Of a stretch of DNA of 64,000 bases, positions 48,474 through 56,461 are shown piece by piece; the stretch's first letter is position 1; every line of letters starts with the position of its first letter. The translations under genes and the position numbers were made by a program. The DNA comes from a virus, in IMG/VR virus record IMGVR_UViG_3300045999_008996, positions 124,001-188,000 of that record; one strand, 5' to 3'. The notes under the pieces are model-generated. The model had not been told where the DNA came from and ran no database searches. It saw only the letters and a program-made list of their open reading frames with translations.

Positions 48474-49277
48474 CTAATTTTCATACCAAATAACATTCCA
48501 GTTATCTAGTTTTGGTTTTAACAACATATTTAGATATGGATTATTGCAGTCTGGACCATCACACTTTCTATGCCATTCGGTTCTTGCATATGCATGAAGA
48601 TTAATTTTAACATTCTTCATCAGATTTTTTGATTGTAAATGATATACAAAAAGAGCAACCGAATTTTCAATTAAATGAACTTCTTTTGCATTCTCAATAA
48701 CTTTTACTGTATCTACAAAATTTGAAGATAGACGATGCAAATTTACAATAGATTTATTATTAACGTATTTTCTGTTTATATTAAATGGATTGTAATCACA
48801 AATAGCAGCATAATCAGATTCAAGTTTTAACGAATTAAATAATTCATTTTCATCATCGACCAGTCGTTCAAAATAAAAATTATCAATTCTCATTGAACGA
48901 GGAAATCCCATATGAACGTAAAACTGAGATGCATTATCTGTTATTTTTTGGTCTCCAACATTTATGTTAAGTGCTATTCCAATCTTCCTAAGTTTATTAT
49001 AATAGTTTCTATCATAATTTCCTTCGTGATAATAAAGTTCTCCGACTCTAGTATCAATAATATCAAAAGAATCTTCACTTAAGCATCTATCGTGATATTC
49101 TATAAATCCCAGAGGAATTACATTTTTATTATCATGAAATAAAGATCGAACAAAAGAAGCGCAAATATCAGTTACAACATATACCTTATCATATTTTTCC
49201 AAAAGGAATCTAATCATTCCATTATTAGAAATATAATCTCCAATAGCATCATAACCAATAAAAAATATATCTTTCAT
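48474..49277 (-). CDS. Putative GT-B (GT9-like) protein
   Basis: 267 residues. DIFFIGYDAIGDYISNNGMI, RFLLEKYDKVYVVTDIC recalls the heptosyltransferase G-D-x-I start; IVNLHRLSSNFVDTVKVIEN, AKEVHLIENSVALFVYHLQS the C-terminal domain. Function is tentative. Confidence 0.6.
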   Translation of the reverse strand: MKDIFFIGYDAIGDYISNNGMIRFLLEKYDKVYVVTDICASFVRSLFHDNKNVIPLGFIEYHDRCLSEDSFDIIDTRVGELYYHEGNYDRNYYNKLRKIGIALNINVGDQKITDNASQFYVHMGFPRSMRIDNFYFERLVDDENELFNSLKLESDYAAICDYNPFNINRKYVNNKSIVNLHRLSSNFVDTVKVIENAKEVHLIENSVALFVYHLQSKNLMKNVKINLHAYARTEWHRKCDGPDCNNPYLNMLLKPKLDNWNVIWYEN

Positions 49278-49720
49278 ATAAAAGCGGGATAATCAGTACA
49301 AACAGCAAAAGCACCATCAAAACAAGTAGTATCAGTCAATCCAACAATATCATCTTTACCAATCAAAGGTATAATAACATTATTATCAATCTTCATAGAA
49401 AGATCATGTAACCAAATCTTTCCAGTTGTAGTATAAGTAAAAGGATCGTTGGTATGACAAAATGAATGGTATGTCCAGCATTCAACTGCTGCTTCTGAAT
49501 TTTTACAATGGATCCAAAGATAGTTTCTACGTTTATCTATCCAATTATGATCAATTTTATATTGTGGTTCATCATGACCTAACCACAATTCCCCATTAAT
49601 AGATCTAACATCAATTTCTACATCATACCCATTTCCAATGGCACAATCAATATAAGTGGGTCTATTTTCTTTATCGGGAACTGGACCACGAATGTTCCCC
49701 CTATGAGAAATAATTTTCAC
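49274..49720 (-). CDS. Glycerophosphodiester phosphodiesterase-like protein, short
   Basis: 148 residues. KIISHRGNIRGPVPDKENRP, YDVEIDVRSINGELWLGHDE, PQYKI are the GDPD barrel start (HRG, E.D, H). It is shorter than normal GDPDs (about 250) yet retains the N-terminal catalytic motifs. Probably remodels polysaccharide phosphodiesters or is a pseudo-enzyme. Confidence 0.75.
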   Translation of the reverse strand: MKIISHRGNIRGPVPDKENRPTYIDCAIGNGYDVEIDVRSINGELWLGHDEPQYKIDHNWIDKRRNYLWIHCKNSEAAVECWTYHSFCHTNDPFTYTTTGKIWLHDLSMKIDNNVIIPLIGKDDIVGLTDTTCFDGAFAVCTDYPAFI

Positions 49721-50028
49721 AGTTCTTCAATCCTCAATGCTTTATCTTCTATAAACAAATCGTAAAATGGTTTATCGACTTTTAGTTCATGATATTTTGC
49801 TCCCCATTCAGCAAGTTGATTACGTGTCAAATCTTTCCAATCAATTTGCTTTCTGGATCCACGAGCAGTCCAATAAACTATTGTGTGACCTTCATCATAT
49901 AGTTTATTGATTTTTTCTATATTTTCTACTATAGGTTTTGCTTTTGTATAATCATGGGTTGTTCCAAAGTCAACAGAAGTTTCCCGATGACAAATGGTTT
50001 CATCAATATCAACATAAATGACTTTCAT
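49717..50028 (-). CDS. HAD-family phosphatase
   Basis: 103 residues. VIYVDIDETICHR (nucleophile Asp7, acid Asp9), IVYWTARGSRKQIDW (Thr motif II), and YDLFIEDKA (motif III-IV). Resembles capsule-cluster HAD phosphatases that act on sugar phosphates. Coupled to its neighbours by ATGA overlaps. Confidence 0.85.
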   Translation of the reverse strand: MKVIYVDIDETICHRETSVDFGTTHDYTKAKPIVENIEKINKLYDEGHTIVYWTARGSRKQIDWKDLTRNQLAEWGAKYHELKVDKPFYDLFIEDKALRIEEL

Positions 50029-50690
50029 TGATACATATTTCTCCTGTAGTTTTCATTTGGGCAAGTATCAACATCAGCAACTTCTTGTTTGGTAAGGAAC
50101 TTAACTCCACCTAGAAGTTTTGCTCCAACAAAAATATCAGCAGATTTTTCACACATTAATGTTGCGGCGGCACAATCTTTTTTAGATGCAGATGCTGTGA
50201 TTATACCATGGTTTTGTAGAAGTATCAACTTAGGAAAAAATCCTTCACAATCGATAAATCTAGAAACATGTTCCTCAACTAATTTTAAAATTGCTTCTCC
50301 CGGAGGAGCATAAGGAATGACACAAGATTTGGTCCCGTTTCTAACAATTTGATCAGGAAACCATCTATTATTTGCAAATTGATATAATTGATTTGAACAA
50401 AGAATCTTTGTAGTATTAGGTGGATGTGTATGAGCAATAAAATTTATTTCTGGGTAAGTTCTCATAATCCAAGCGTGAAAAGAAGTTTCAATGCTTGGTT
50501 TTTTTTGTAAAAGTTCTATTTGAACTCCACGAATATTACACAAAGTCAAGTCTTCTTCTGATAAAGTATGAAGACTTGTTCCACTTGCTTTAATTACAAA
50601 AGTATTTTCACTTTTTCGCATTGAAACATTTCCTTCACCGCAAATAGTATAATCACTAATTTCGTGTGCTAAATCTAGTATTTCAGACAT
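50025..50690 (-). CDS. Class II aldolase/adducin family protein
   Basis: 221 residues. ICGEGNVSMRKSENTFVIKA, AHTHPPNTTKIL (Zn-His), LLQNHGIITASASKKDCA. Family includes fuculose-1-P aldolase and ribulose-5-P 4-epimerase. Probably makes or breaks a sugar phosphate for the pathway. Overlaps both neighbours. Confidence 0.85.
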   Translation of the reverse strand: MSEILDLAHEISDYTICGEGNVSMRKSENTFVIKASGTSLHTLSEEDLTLCNIRGVQIELLQKKPSIETSFHAWIMRTYPEINFIAHTHPPNTTKILCSNQLYQFANNRWFPDQIVRNGTKSCVIPYAPPGEAILKLVEEHVSRFIDCEGFFPKLILLQNHGIITASASKKDCAAATLMCEKSADIFVGAKLLGGVKFLTKQEVADVDTCPNENYRRNMYQ

Positions 50691-51786
50691 CTTTAATAAA
50701 AGTTTCTATGGTATTTAGATTTACTCTCCAAGGTGAATTTAAACCACCAGAAATAGAAAGAGCACCATCACTATCAATAGTTTCTTCAATTTTTTCAACA
50801 AACTCAGTATCATTAAAATGATGAAGTTGAGTGTGCATCATCGAATACTCAAAGCGAGTATTAACATCAAAGAACAGAGGACTATTAATTGAAATAACTT
50901 TTGTTTCTGGTGGAGAAAAAATTACATTACACATACCACCACCAATAGGACCAGCAACATACTTTGCAGAATTGAAGAGTCCAATCTTTTCTTTCATCGT
51001 CATATTTTCACAAAAGACTTCTTCATATCCTAAAGACTTGAAGAGTTCTGCTACTTCATCTTCATTCACACAACGACGACGTTCTGTGTAATTAGTGCCG
51101 ATGTTTTCGAAGTTATTATGCAACCAAGTTCTACGTGAAATATAAATTTTTTCTGGTCCTTTATACTCTCCTTTCATACGGTTGATAATATCAAATACTC
51201 CTGAGTGTGGTGGAGTGTTTGATAGTCCATTGTGAGTCAAAGAAGACCCAACTACAACTGTGTTGTATAAGGTATCGGGATTCAAGAATATAACATCTTT
51301 CTTTCTTATTCCCAGAAGTTCTAGACATTCCCAAACAAATGGATATAAATCGTCTTTTCCCTCTGGGGGACTTATAAGAAGTTTTAGTTCTGGATGAATC
51401 TGCTTCTCATTAAAATATGAATAAAGATAAGGTAACGTATCGTATATAAAGTGGAAATAATTTGCAGTATTATAAACAAAATAAAATACTGGAAGAGAGC
51501 AAAAATTTTTAAAGTAAAATGGATGATTTATTTCATATGCCATTGTCTCTTCATAAACTGTGCCACGACCAAGAGACATAAACATCTCTTTTGTTGGAAG
51601 AATCAATTTATGAGTTTGATGTGAATAAATCAGTGGTTGTGGATAATGTTTTGACAATCCAGTAAATTGGCAGGAAAAGAAATATGCAACTTCAATATCC
51701 CTACCATTTTCATCTTTTTCTTTTATCAGTCTAGTTCTTCCAGAATTCCAATATTCAATTGGTAAAATAGTCTTTTGAATACTCAT
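50683..51786 (-). CDS. GT61-family glycosyltransferase
   Basis: 367 residues from MSIQKTILPIEYWNSGRTR. KIYISRRTWLHNNFENIG, RRRCVNEDEVAELFKSLGYE, EKIGLFNSAKYVAGPIGGGM and CNVIFSPPETKVI are the GT61 (DUF563) hallmark. The overlap with the upstream gene (32 bases) supports coupling. Confidence 0.82.
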   Translation of the reverse strand: MSIQKTILPIEYWNSGRTRLIKEKDENGRDIEVAYFFSCQFTGLSKHYPQPLIYSHQTHKLILPTKEMFMSLGRGTVYEETMAYEINHPFYFKNFCSLPVFYFVYNTANYFHFIYDTLPYLYSYFNEKQIHPELKLLISPPEGKDDLYPFVWECLELLGIRKKDVIFLNPDTLYNTVVVGSSLTHNGLSNTPPHSGVFDIINRMKGEYKGPEKIYISRRTWLHNNFENIGTNYTERRRCVNEDEVAELFKSLGYEEVFCENMTMKEKIGLFNSAKYVAGPIGGGMCNVIFSPPETKVISINSPLFFDVNTRFEYSMMHTQLHHFNDTEFVEKIEETIDSDGALSISGGLNSPWRVNLNTIETFIKDV

Positions 51787-53317
51787 AAGGATGCCAATCA
51801 ACTTTATCAAAAAATCTTTGCCAATATTCGTAAGTCTTTAAATCGTTAGGAGTTCCCCAACAAATGTATTCATCAACGGTAAAGTTTTTAACTTTATATC
51901 CCATTTCAATAGCAGAATTGATTAGATTATCTACGTAATATTCACCATTTGTTTTGGTATTAGTAAAATAAAGATTCTTTAGAGGTTCAATAAATTTCTC
52001 TTTATTTCTAAAGAACATTGTTCCAACAATGGCATTTCCTTTAAGAGGATCATCTCCTTTAAATTCTTTTACATTTACTTTCGTAATGTTATCATCACCA
52101 TCAATATCTAACCAAGAATACATATTCGGATTATGCTTACTAGCATAATTTCTGGTATAACTCCAAACTATAATATCATTAGATTCGTCATTTACCAAAT
52201 CAACAAATTCATATGGATCATAAAAAACTCCATTATCGCAGGCGGAAATTAAAACTGCAAGTTTGGGATCAACATTTTCCAAAATCTTTTCGCAAGTGCA
52301 AGCTTGACCTTGAAGAACATTATCGATCCAAACTATTTCACCATTTAAATCAACAAACTCTTGATGATCTTTTAAACATCCATATATTACTTTATCTGTT
52401 CTTGGTAAGCATCTTACTGCTTGATCTACCATTCTTTTTTCATTAATAGGAATAAAAGGTTTTGGTAAATCATATCCTTCAGACTTAAATCTACTTCCTT
52501 CTCCAGCCATTGGAAGCACTGTTACAGAATCGACTAAAACTGCTTTTGGTATTTGGAATAATGATTTAATATTATATGAAGACCATTTTCTATAAAAGTC
52601 TAAATCGGAAGGTGTTCCCCACTGCAGCATATGAGGAACTTCAAAAACAAAAGAATTTAATTCATCTTCATTCAATAAATTGTAAATTAAACTCACATAA
52701 TATTCACCATTAATATTAACATCTTCATCCATTAACTGCTGGAAGTATTTTTTAACATAATAACCTTTTCTAAAATAATAAGTTCCAGTAGATGCAAATT
52801 CAGACATTTTATTGTCTGTAAATGGTTGCTTTTCTCTGATTTCTAATATTCTATTATTATCTTCTACTTTACAGAATGCATAATTATCGCTACCCAGCAT
52901 ATGTGGATGGAATCCAGTATAACAAACCACTGCTCCATCACACCGAGTATCATTTACAAACTGTTCAAATTCATTGTAATTCCAATACATTGAAAAATCA
53001 CAGTAATTTACTATGACTTGCTCGTCATCTTTGATGATATCAAAAATCTTTGATACTGTATAAACTGGACCCAACTTATGAGATGGTATGCTTAAAATAG
53101 TCTTATTTTCAACTAAGTCATTCAAAACTTCTTGAATATTTGTAGTTTTAGAATGAATATCATTTACTATAAAAATAAATTCAGAATCTTTTGGAAAAAG
53201 ATCTACAATATGCTTTATTACAGTTTTTCCATCTACTTCAATTAAGTATTTTGGTTCATCATATCCAGCAGCAGAAAACCTGCTGCTCATACCAGACATT
53301 GGAATTATAATTTTCAT
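51755..53317 (-). CDS. Bifunctional tandem sugar nucleotidyltransferase
   Basis: 520 residues with two related NTP-transferase domains: residues 1-250 (IIPMSGMSSRFSAAGYDEPK) and 265-505 (VLPMAGEGSRFKSEGYDLPK, PFIPINEK). Each ends with a QWGTP/CWGTPNDL motif. Each G-x-G-x-R-F-x(n)-PK loop binds NTP. Makes activated sugars. The tandem duplication within one chain is unusual. Late-like AATAAATA upstream. Confidence 0.82.
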   Translation of the reverse strand: MKIIIPMSGMSSRFSAAGYDEPKYLIEVDGKTVIKHIVDLFPKDSEFIFIVNDIHSKTTNIQEVLNDLVENKTILSIPSHKLGPVYTVSKIFDIIKDDEQVIVNYCDFSMYWNYNEFEQFVNDTRCDGAVVCYTGFHPHMLGSDNYAFCKVEDNNRILEIREKQPFTDNKMSEFASTGTYYFRKGYYVKKYFQQLMDEDVNINGEYYVSLIYNLLNEDELNSFVFEVPHMLQWGTPSDLDFYRKWSSYNIKSLFQIPKAVLVDSVTVLPMAGEGSRFKSEGYDLPKPFIPINEKRMVDQAVRCLPRTDKVIYGCLKDHQEFVDLNGEIVWIDNVLQGQACTCEKILENVDPKLAVLISACDNGVFYDPYEFVDLVNDESNDIIVWSYTRNYASKHNPNMYSWLDIDGDDNITKVNVKEFKGDDPLKGNAIVGTMFFRNKEKFIEPLKNLYFTNTKTNGEYYVDNLINSAIEMGYKVKNFTVDEYICWGTPNDLKTYEYWQRFFDKVDWHPYEYSKDYFTN

Positions 53318-53338
53318 ATATTCTTCAGTATTGAATTA

Positions 53339-53346
53339 TATTTATT
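53339..53346 (-). promoter_or_regulatory. Late-type element AATAAATA
   Basis: Directly at the GME stop, 22 bases before the nucleotidyltransferase ATG; matches NATAAATA. Confidence 0.45.
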
Positions 53347-54385
53347 TTTTCAATTGAGAGTTAATCCAATTATATGTTTTTTCAATACCTTCTTCTAAAG
53401 TCATACTGTAGTCCCAACCAAGTTTTTCGCGAATTAGATCATTATTTGAATTGCGACCACGAACACCAAGAGGACCGTCAATATGATTCTTTTCTACTAC
53501 TTTATTAGCAACTCTAGCAGCAGTATCAACAAGTTGATTGATTGTAACCATTTCTTCTGATCCAATATTAACTGGACCCATGAAATCACTATTCATCATT
53601 CTGCGGGTTGCTTCAATGCATTCATCAATATACAGGAAAGAACGAGTCTGTAAACCGTCTCCCCACACATCAATGGTTCCACCTTCCTCTGGAAGGTAGG
53701 CAACTTTACGGCAGATTGCTGCAGGAGATTTTTCCCTTCCTCCTTCCCAGGTTCCTTCAGGTCCAAAGATATTATGATACCTAGCAACCCTGACAGGAAT
53801 ACCGTAGTTCCTATGATAAGCGAAGTAAAGACGCTCTGAGAAGAGTTTTTCCCAACCATATTCTGAGTCTGGGTTTGCTGGATATGCGGACTCTTCACGA
53901 CAATCAGGATTGTCTGGATCTAATTGATTATGCTCTGGATACATGCAGGCAGATCCAGAGTAGAAAATCTTAGTTTTGTTTACTTCTTTGAAATCATTCA
54001 GTTGTCTTTGTGCTTCAAGAACATTCAAATTGATTGTTGCAGAGTTGTGCATGATATCAGCATCGTTCTCACCAGTGAAAACGAATCCCGCACCACCCAT
54101 ATCAGCAGCAAACTGATAAATTTCGTCAAAGGTTTCAATGTACCTACTAGGAACAAAATTATAAAAATTTCTATAAGGACCTTTATATTGAAGAACTCTC
54201 TCTACAAAATTTAAGTCTCGCAGATCTCCAATAACAAATTCATGTGCTTCGCTTTCAGAATATTCTGGTAGTTTAAGGTCTACACCACGTACCCAATAAC
54301 CTTCAGATCGTAGTCTTTTTACCATGTGACTTCCAATGAAACCACCAGCACCAAGAACAAGTGCTGTTTTCTTATATTCACTCAT
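53342..54385 (-). CDS. GDP-mannose 3,5-epimerase-like SDR enzyme
   Basis: 347 residues. ALVLGAGGFIGSHMVKRLRS, YSGSACMYPEHNQLDPDNPD, EYGWEKLFSERL (YxxxK), RYHNIFGPEGTWEGGREKSP, WGDGLQTRSFLYIDECIEAT closely follow plant/bacterial GME. Converts GDP-mannose to GDP-L-galactose/gulose. First gene of the island, expressed from the perfect promoter 54412-54440. Confidence 0.9.
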   Translation of the reverse strand: MSEYKKTALVLGAGGFIGSHMVKRLRSEGYWVRGVDLKLPEYSESEAHEFVIGDLRDLNFVERVLQYKGPYRNFYNFVPSRYIETFDEIYQFAADMGGAGFVFTGENDADIMHNSATINLNVLEAQRQLNDFKEVNKTKIFYSGSACMYPEHNQLDPDNPDCREESAYPANPDSEYGWEKLFSERLYFAYHRNYGIPVRVARYHNIFGPEGTWEGGREKSPAAICRKVAYLPEEGGTIDVWGDGLQTRSFLYIDECIEATRRMMNSDFMGPVNIGSEEMVTINQLVDTAARVANKVVEKNHIDGPLGVRGRNSNNDLIREKLGWDYSMTLEEGIEKTYNWINSQLKK

Positions 54386-54411
54386 AAACGAATAAATTAC
54401 TCCTAGTATAT

Positions 54412-54446
54412 ATTATACAAAAAAAGGAGGTTGTTGTCAACCTCCT
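54412..54446 (-). promoter_or_regulatory. Hybrid terminator-promoter, perfect TTGACA-N17-TATAAT
   Basis: Stem AGGAGGTTG/CAACCTCCT, loop ACAA, T7. The -35 (54435-54440) spans arm and loop, the T-run is in the spacer, and TATAAT is at 54412-54417. Ends the upstream transcript and begins the glycan island. Confidence 0.8.
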
Positions 54447-54454
54447 CAAGTTAT

Positions 54455-54541
54455 TCAGGCTCGCCACCAATTCTTTGACTGGAAATTGGAAACCAGGCGG
54501 GAGAGAGTCCCATCCGCACCAGCAAGAATTTTTATTGTGCC
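54455..54541 (-). pseudogene. Possible 3' remnant of a gene interrupted by the GIY-YIG gene
   Basis: Open frame of 28 codons without a start, GTIKILAGADGTLSRLVSNF then QSKNWWRA-stop, ending nine bases before the terminator hairpin. Its composition looks coding, and it begins where the endonuclease ends. Confidence 0.35.
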
Positions 54542-55095
54542 TTATCTTGCGGGCACCAGGAAGACCATTTTTTAGATTTGCTATAAATTCTATTAGCAAC
54601 TTCCATTTTAGTCATATTATAGTGTTCCATAATAGATTGGATACCAACATACTCTTTACCATCAACTATAAAAATTTTTTTTGAGGGTTTAACAAAATTT
54701 AAAATTCTTTTATTTCTTTCTTCTTCAGAAAGAGAATCCCAATGCTTTTTTACAGAGTGTTTGATATTATCTTTATGTTCTTCAGTAATGACTTGTAAAG
54801 GTCTAACTTTTTTTAGTTTTTTGCTAATTTTTAGTTTATGTTCTTCACTTAATGGAGTTCTTCCTTTACTTCCACCACTTTTTCTGTTTAAAAGATTATC
54901 TAATATTGATATTAGATATTTTTCGTGTTTTAATGCATCCTCTTCAGAAAGGTTTTTCTTCAAAAATAATATTTTATCTTTGGTGGGTCTTGGAACATTA
55001 TGATTTTTATGAAATGCTCTACGACCAGTTCCCTTTCCTATGTAATATGGTGTTCCATTTTCACGAAGATATGCATATGTGTAATAGGTCTTCAT
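54532..55095 (-). CDS. GIY-YIG homing endonuclease
   Basis: 187 residues. YYTYAYLRENGTPYYIGKGT, GRRAF is the GIY-YIG core (Tyr, Tyr-Ile-Gly, Arg), followed by KHEKYLISILDNLLNRKSGG with catalytic Glu and NUMOD3-like LSEEHKLKISKKLKK. Free-standing, inserted between a small membrane gene and the terminator. Its start codon lies in a hairpin arm with a perfect late promoter in the opposite arm. Confidence 0.88.
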   Translation of the reverse strand: MKTYYTYAYLRENGTPYYIGKGTGRRAFHKNHNVPRPTKDKILFLKKNLSEEDALKHEKYLISILDNLLNRKSGGSKGRTPLSEEHKLKISKKLKKVRPLQVITEEHKDNIKHSVKKHWDSLSEEERNKRILNFVKPSKKIFIVDGKEYVGIQSIMEHYNMTKMEVANRIYSKSKKWSSWCPQDKAQ

Positions 55096-55129
55096 ATAAA
55101 TTTTACTATTACATAGTATTATTTATATG
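55092..55129 (-). promoter_or_regulatory. Late promoter in a hairpin that encloses the GIY-YIG start codon
   Basis: 10-bp arms TCATATAAAT/ATTTATATGA flank a 19-base loop holding an inner ACTAT/ATAGT pair. TATAAATA is at 55120-55127 and the ATG (55093-55095) is in the 3' arm. Confidence 0.7.
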
Positions 55130-55143
55130 AATGGCTCCACCAC

Positions 55144-55377
55144 TTAGTTTTGAGAAACTAAGAAAAGTTGGGTTAACTTTGATATCTCGGTAATACCAAA
55201 GAAAGCACATAAGAATAGTACATCCCAAAGTTTAAGTTTAATAGCAAAGGGAACTGTGAGTAATCCTCCAACAACCTTTATCATCAAACCGTATTTAAAT
55301 TCTCCCCATAACATAGTTTGATAACCAATTATGAGGAGAATGTTTCCAATCCACCGAAGTAAATCAGATTTAGACAT
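55144..55377 (-). CDS. Small membrane protein, 77 aa
   Basis: MSKSDLLRWIGNILLIIGYQ, LMIKVVGGLLTVPFAIKLKL, LWDVLFLCAFFGITEI: two or three membrane spans. The gap 55378-55425 holds no gene. Function unknown. Confidence 0.65.
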   Translation of the reverse strand: MSKSDLLRWIGNILLIIGYQTMLWGEFKYGLMIKVVGGLLTVPFAIKLKLWDVLFLCAFFGITEISKLTQLFLVSQN

Positions 55378-55425
55378 AAGGGGTTTTGCTCCCGACCAGT
55401 GCTTTTTAAGTCTCTCCGTGACTAT

Positions 55426-55674
55426 TTACTCACCATCGTCTCTCACATAACAAGGAACACGATCTGGATCTAACCATTTCGCATACTCAATATCCTCCAT
55501 TGCAGTAGAACATTGTAGCACATTATCAAAAAGATAAATGTCATTCCAGCGTTTTGTATACTCGTTTTGCTTTTGCATACGGTAATCGGGTTTGCCGTTA
55601 ATCTCAAGGATACCAACTTCTACGAAACGGTATCCTTCACGTTCCAAAAGAACTTTAGGAAGTCGTGTCATCAC
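55426..55674 (-). CDS. Hypothetical protein, 82 aa
   Basis: MMTRLPKVLLEREGYRFVEV, YRMQKQNEYTKRWNDIYLFD, AKWLDPDRVPCYVRDDGE. ATGA overlap with the upstream gene. No family recognised. Confidence 0.65.
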   Translation of the reverse strand: MMTRLPKVLLEREGYRFVEVGILEINGKPDYRMQKQNEYTKRWNDIYLFDNVLQCSTAMEDIEYAKWLDPDRVPCYVRDDGE

Positions 55675-55886
55675 GCCACTTCAACGGATTCAAGATCTGC
55701 AAGGACATACTCCATAAGCATTTCATAATCATCAAGAGGATCACCAGAGAATACTACACCTTCATTCTCATAGAAACGACGAACCTTTTTGTAGAGTTTC
55801 GGATTCTTTACATCAAGGTAGAAGTCACCGTTTGCTGCACCGCGAAGGGTTTGAACGTCTTTCTTGAATTTTGCTGTGAGAGTCAT
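55671..55886 (-). CDS. Hypothetical protein, 71 aa
   Basis: MTLTAKFKKDVQTLRGAANG then VKNPKLYKKVRRFYENEGVV; mixed charged protein with an acidic end. First gene after the TTGACA-N18-TATAAT promoter. Unknown. Confidence 0.65.
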   Translation of the reverse strand: MTLTAKFKKDVQTLRGAANGDFYLDVKNPKLYKKVRRFYENEGVVFSGDPLDDYEMLMEYVLADLESVEVA

Positions 55887-55908
55887 TGTTTTGAATGTTG
55901 ACCTTAGT

Positions 55909-55938
55909 ATTATAAGGGTTTGACAGGTAATCTGTCAA
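55909..55938 (-). promoter_or_regulatory. Sigma-70-type promoter TTGACA-N18-TATAAT
   Basis: Perfect hexamers. The -35 is part of a palindrome TTGACAG/CTGTCAA that also carries TTGACA on the plus strand; directly after tRNA-Met. Confidence 0.65.
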
Positions 55939-55939
55939 G

Positions 55940-56012
55940 TGCTCCTTGCGTGGATCGAACACGCCTCAGGCGAATTATGAGTTCGCTGCATTCACCAGAT
56001 TGCTAAAGGAGC
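55940..56012 (-). tRNA. tRNA-Met/Ile2 (CAT), copy 1
   Basis: Acceptor GCTCCTT/AAGGAGC, anticodon stem GCGAA/TTCGC, loop CTCATAA, T-loop TTCGATC. Could be elongator Met or lysidine-type Ile. Confidence 0.85.
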
Positions 56013-56016
56013 AAGG

Positions 56017-56104
56017 TACGAGTGGGTGGATTCGAACCACCTCAAAGCCGCTAATCTGGCGGAAAGGCGTTATAAGTGCCCTCTGACTACCAAGTCTCAC
56101 TCGC
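56017..56104 (-). tRNA. Class II tRNA, anticodon loop CTTATAA (TAT?)
   Basis: Acceptor GCGAGTG/CACTCGT, T-arm GGTGG-TTCGAAT-CCACC, and a long variable arm CCGC/GCGG. Loop reads TAT in the anticodon position, with an A-C mismatch closing the loop. Amino-acid identity uncertain (Leu/Ser/Tyr-type body, Ile-type anticodon). Confidence 0.5.
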
Positions 56105-56117
56105 TTGAACCAGGTCT

Positions 56118-56146
56118 ATTATAGAGGACCTGGAACTCTATGTCAA
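56118..56146 (-). promoter_or_regulatory. Perfect promoter TTGACA-N17-TATAAT before the tRNAs
   Basis: The -10 lies in the loop of a CCAGGTC/GACCTGG hairpin. Drives the two tRNAs and small genes below; overlaps the 3' end of the antitoxin-like gene. Confidence 0.7.
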
Positions 56147-56373
56147 GAACCTTCTTCGTGGTCAGTGTGTATTCGTATCATATCATCATCCACTTTAGAT
56201 TCTACTGCAAACTTTATAGTTTCGTTATATGGAACAATCACTGCGTTTCTTTCTCCATCAGTAATAATAAATGATTCGCCGTTCTCTACTCTTTGTATTA
56301 GATTGTCAAAATCTACTTGAAACTCTTGAACTGTAAATTTTTGGAGATCTGAAAGTTCTGGATACATTTTCAT
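56143..56373 (-). CDS. Phd/YefM-like antitoxin, 76 aa, without a visible toxin
   Basis: Start at MKMYPELSDLQKFTVQEFQV. FTVQEFQVDFDNLIQRVENG, ESFIITDGERNAVIVPYNE is the antitoxin DNA-binding fold; the acidic C-terminus is the toxin-neutralising end. No RelE/Doc-like gene adjoins, so it may inhibit a host toxin or act as a regulator. Longer starts would cover tRNA-Pro. Confidence 0.75.
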   Translation of the reverse strand: MKMYPELSDLQKFTVQEFQVDFDNLIQRVENGESFIITDGERNAVIVPYNETIKFAVESKVDDDMIRIHTDHEEGS

Positions 56374-56389
56374 AAAGTGAAGTTTATGA

Positions 56390-56461
56390 TCGGGGTGAGA
56401 GGGATCGAACCTCTGTCTTCTTGCTCCCAAAGCAAGCCGTCTACCGCTGACTTACACCCCG
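56390..56461 (-). tRNA. tRNA-Pro (TGG)
   Basis: Acceptor CGGGGTG/CACCCCG, stem CTTGC/GCAAG, loop TTTGGGA. One base from the 38-aa ORF stop. Confidence 0.92.

Noticed and set aside
54452-54531. Possible tRNA between the GIY-YIG gene and terminator
   Set aside because: No acceptor pairing and no T-arm; a gene-tail reading fits better.
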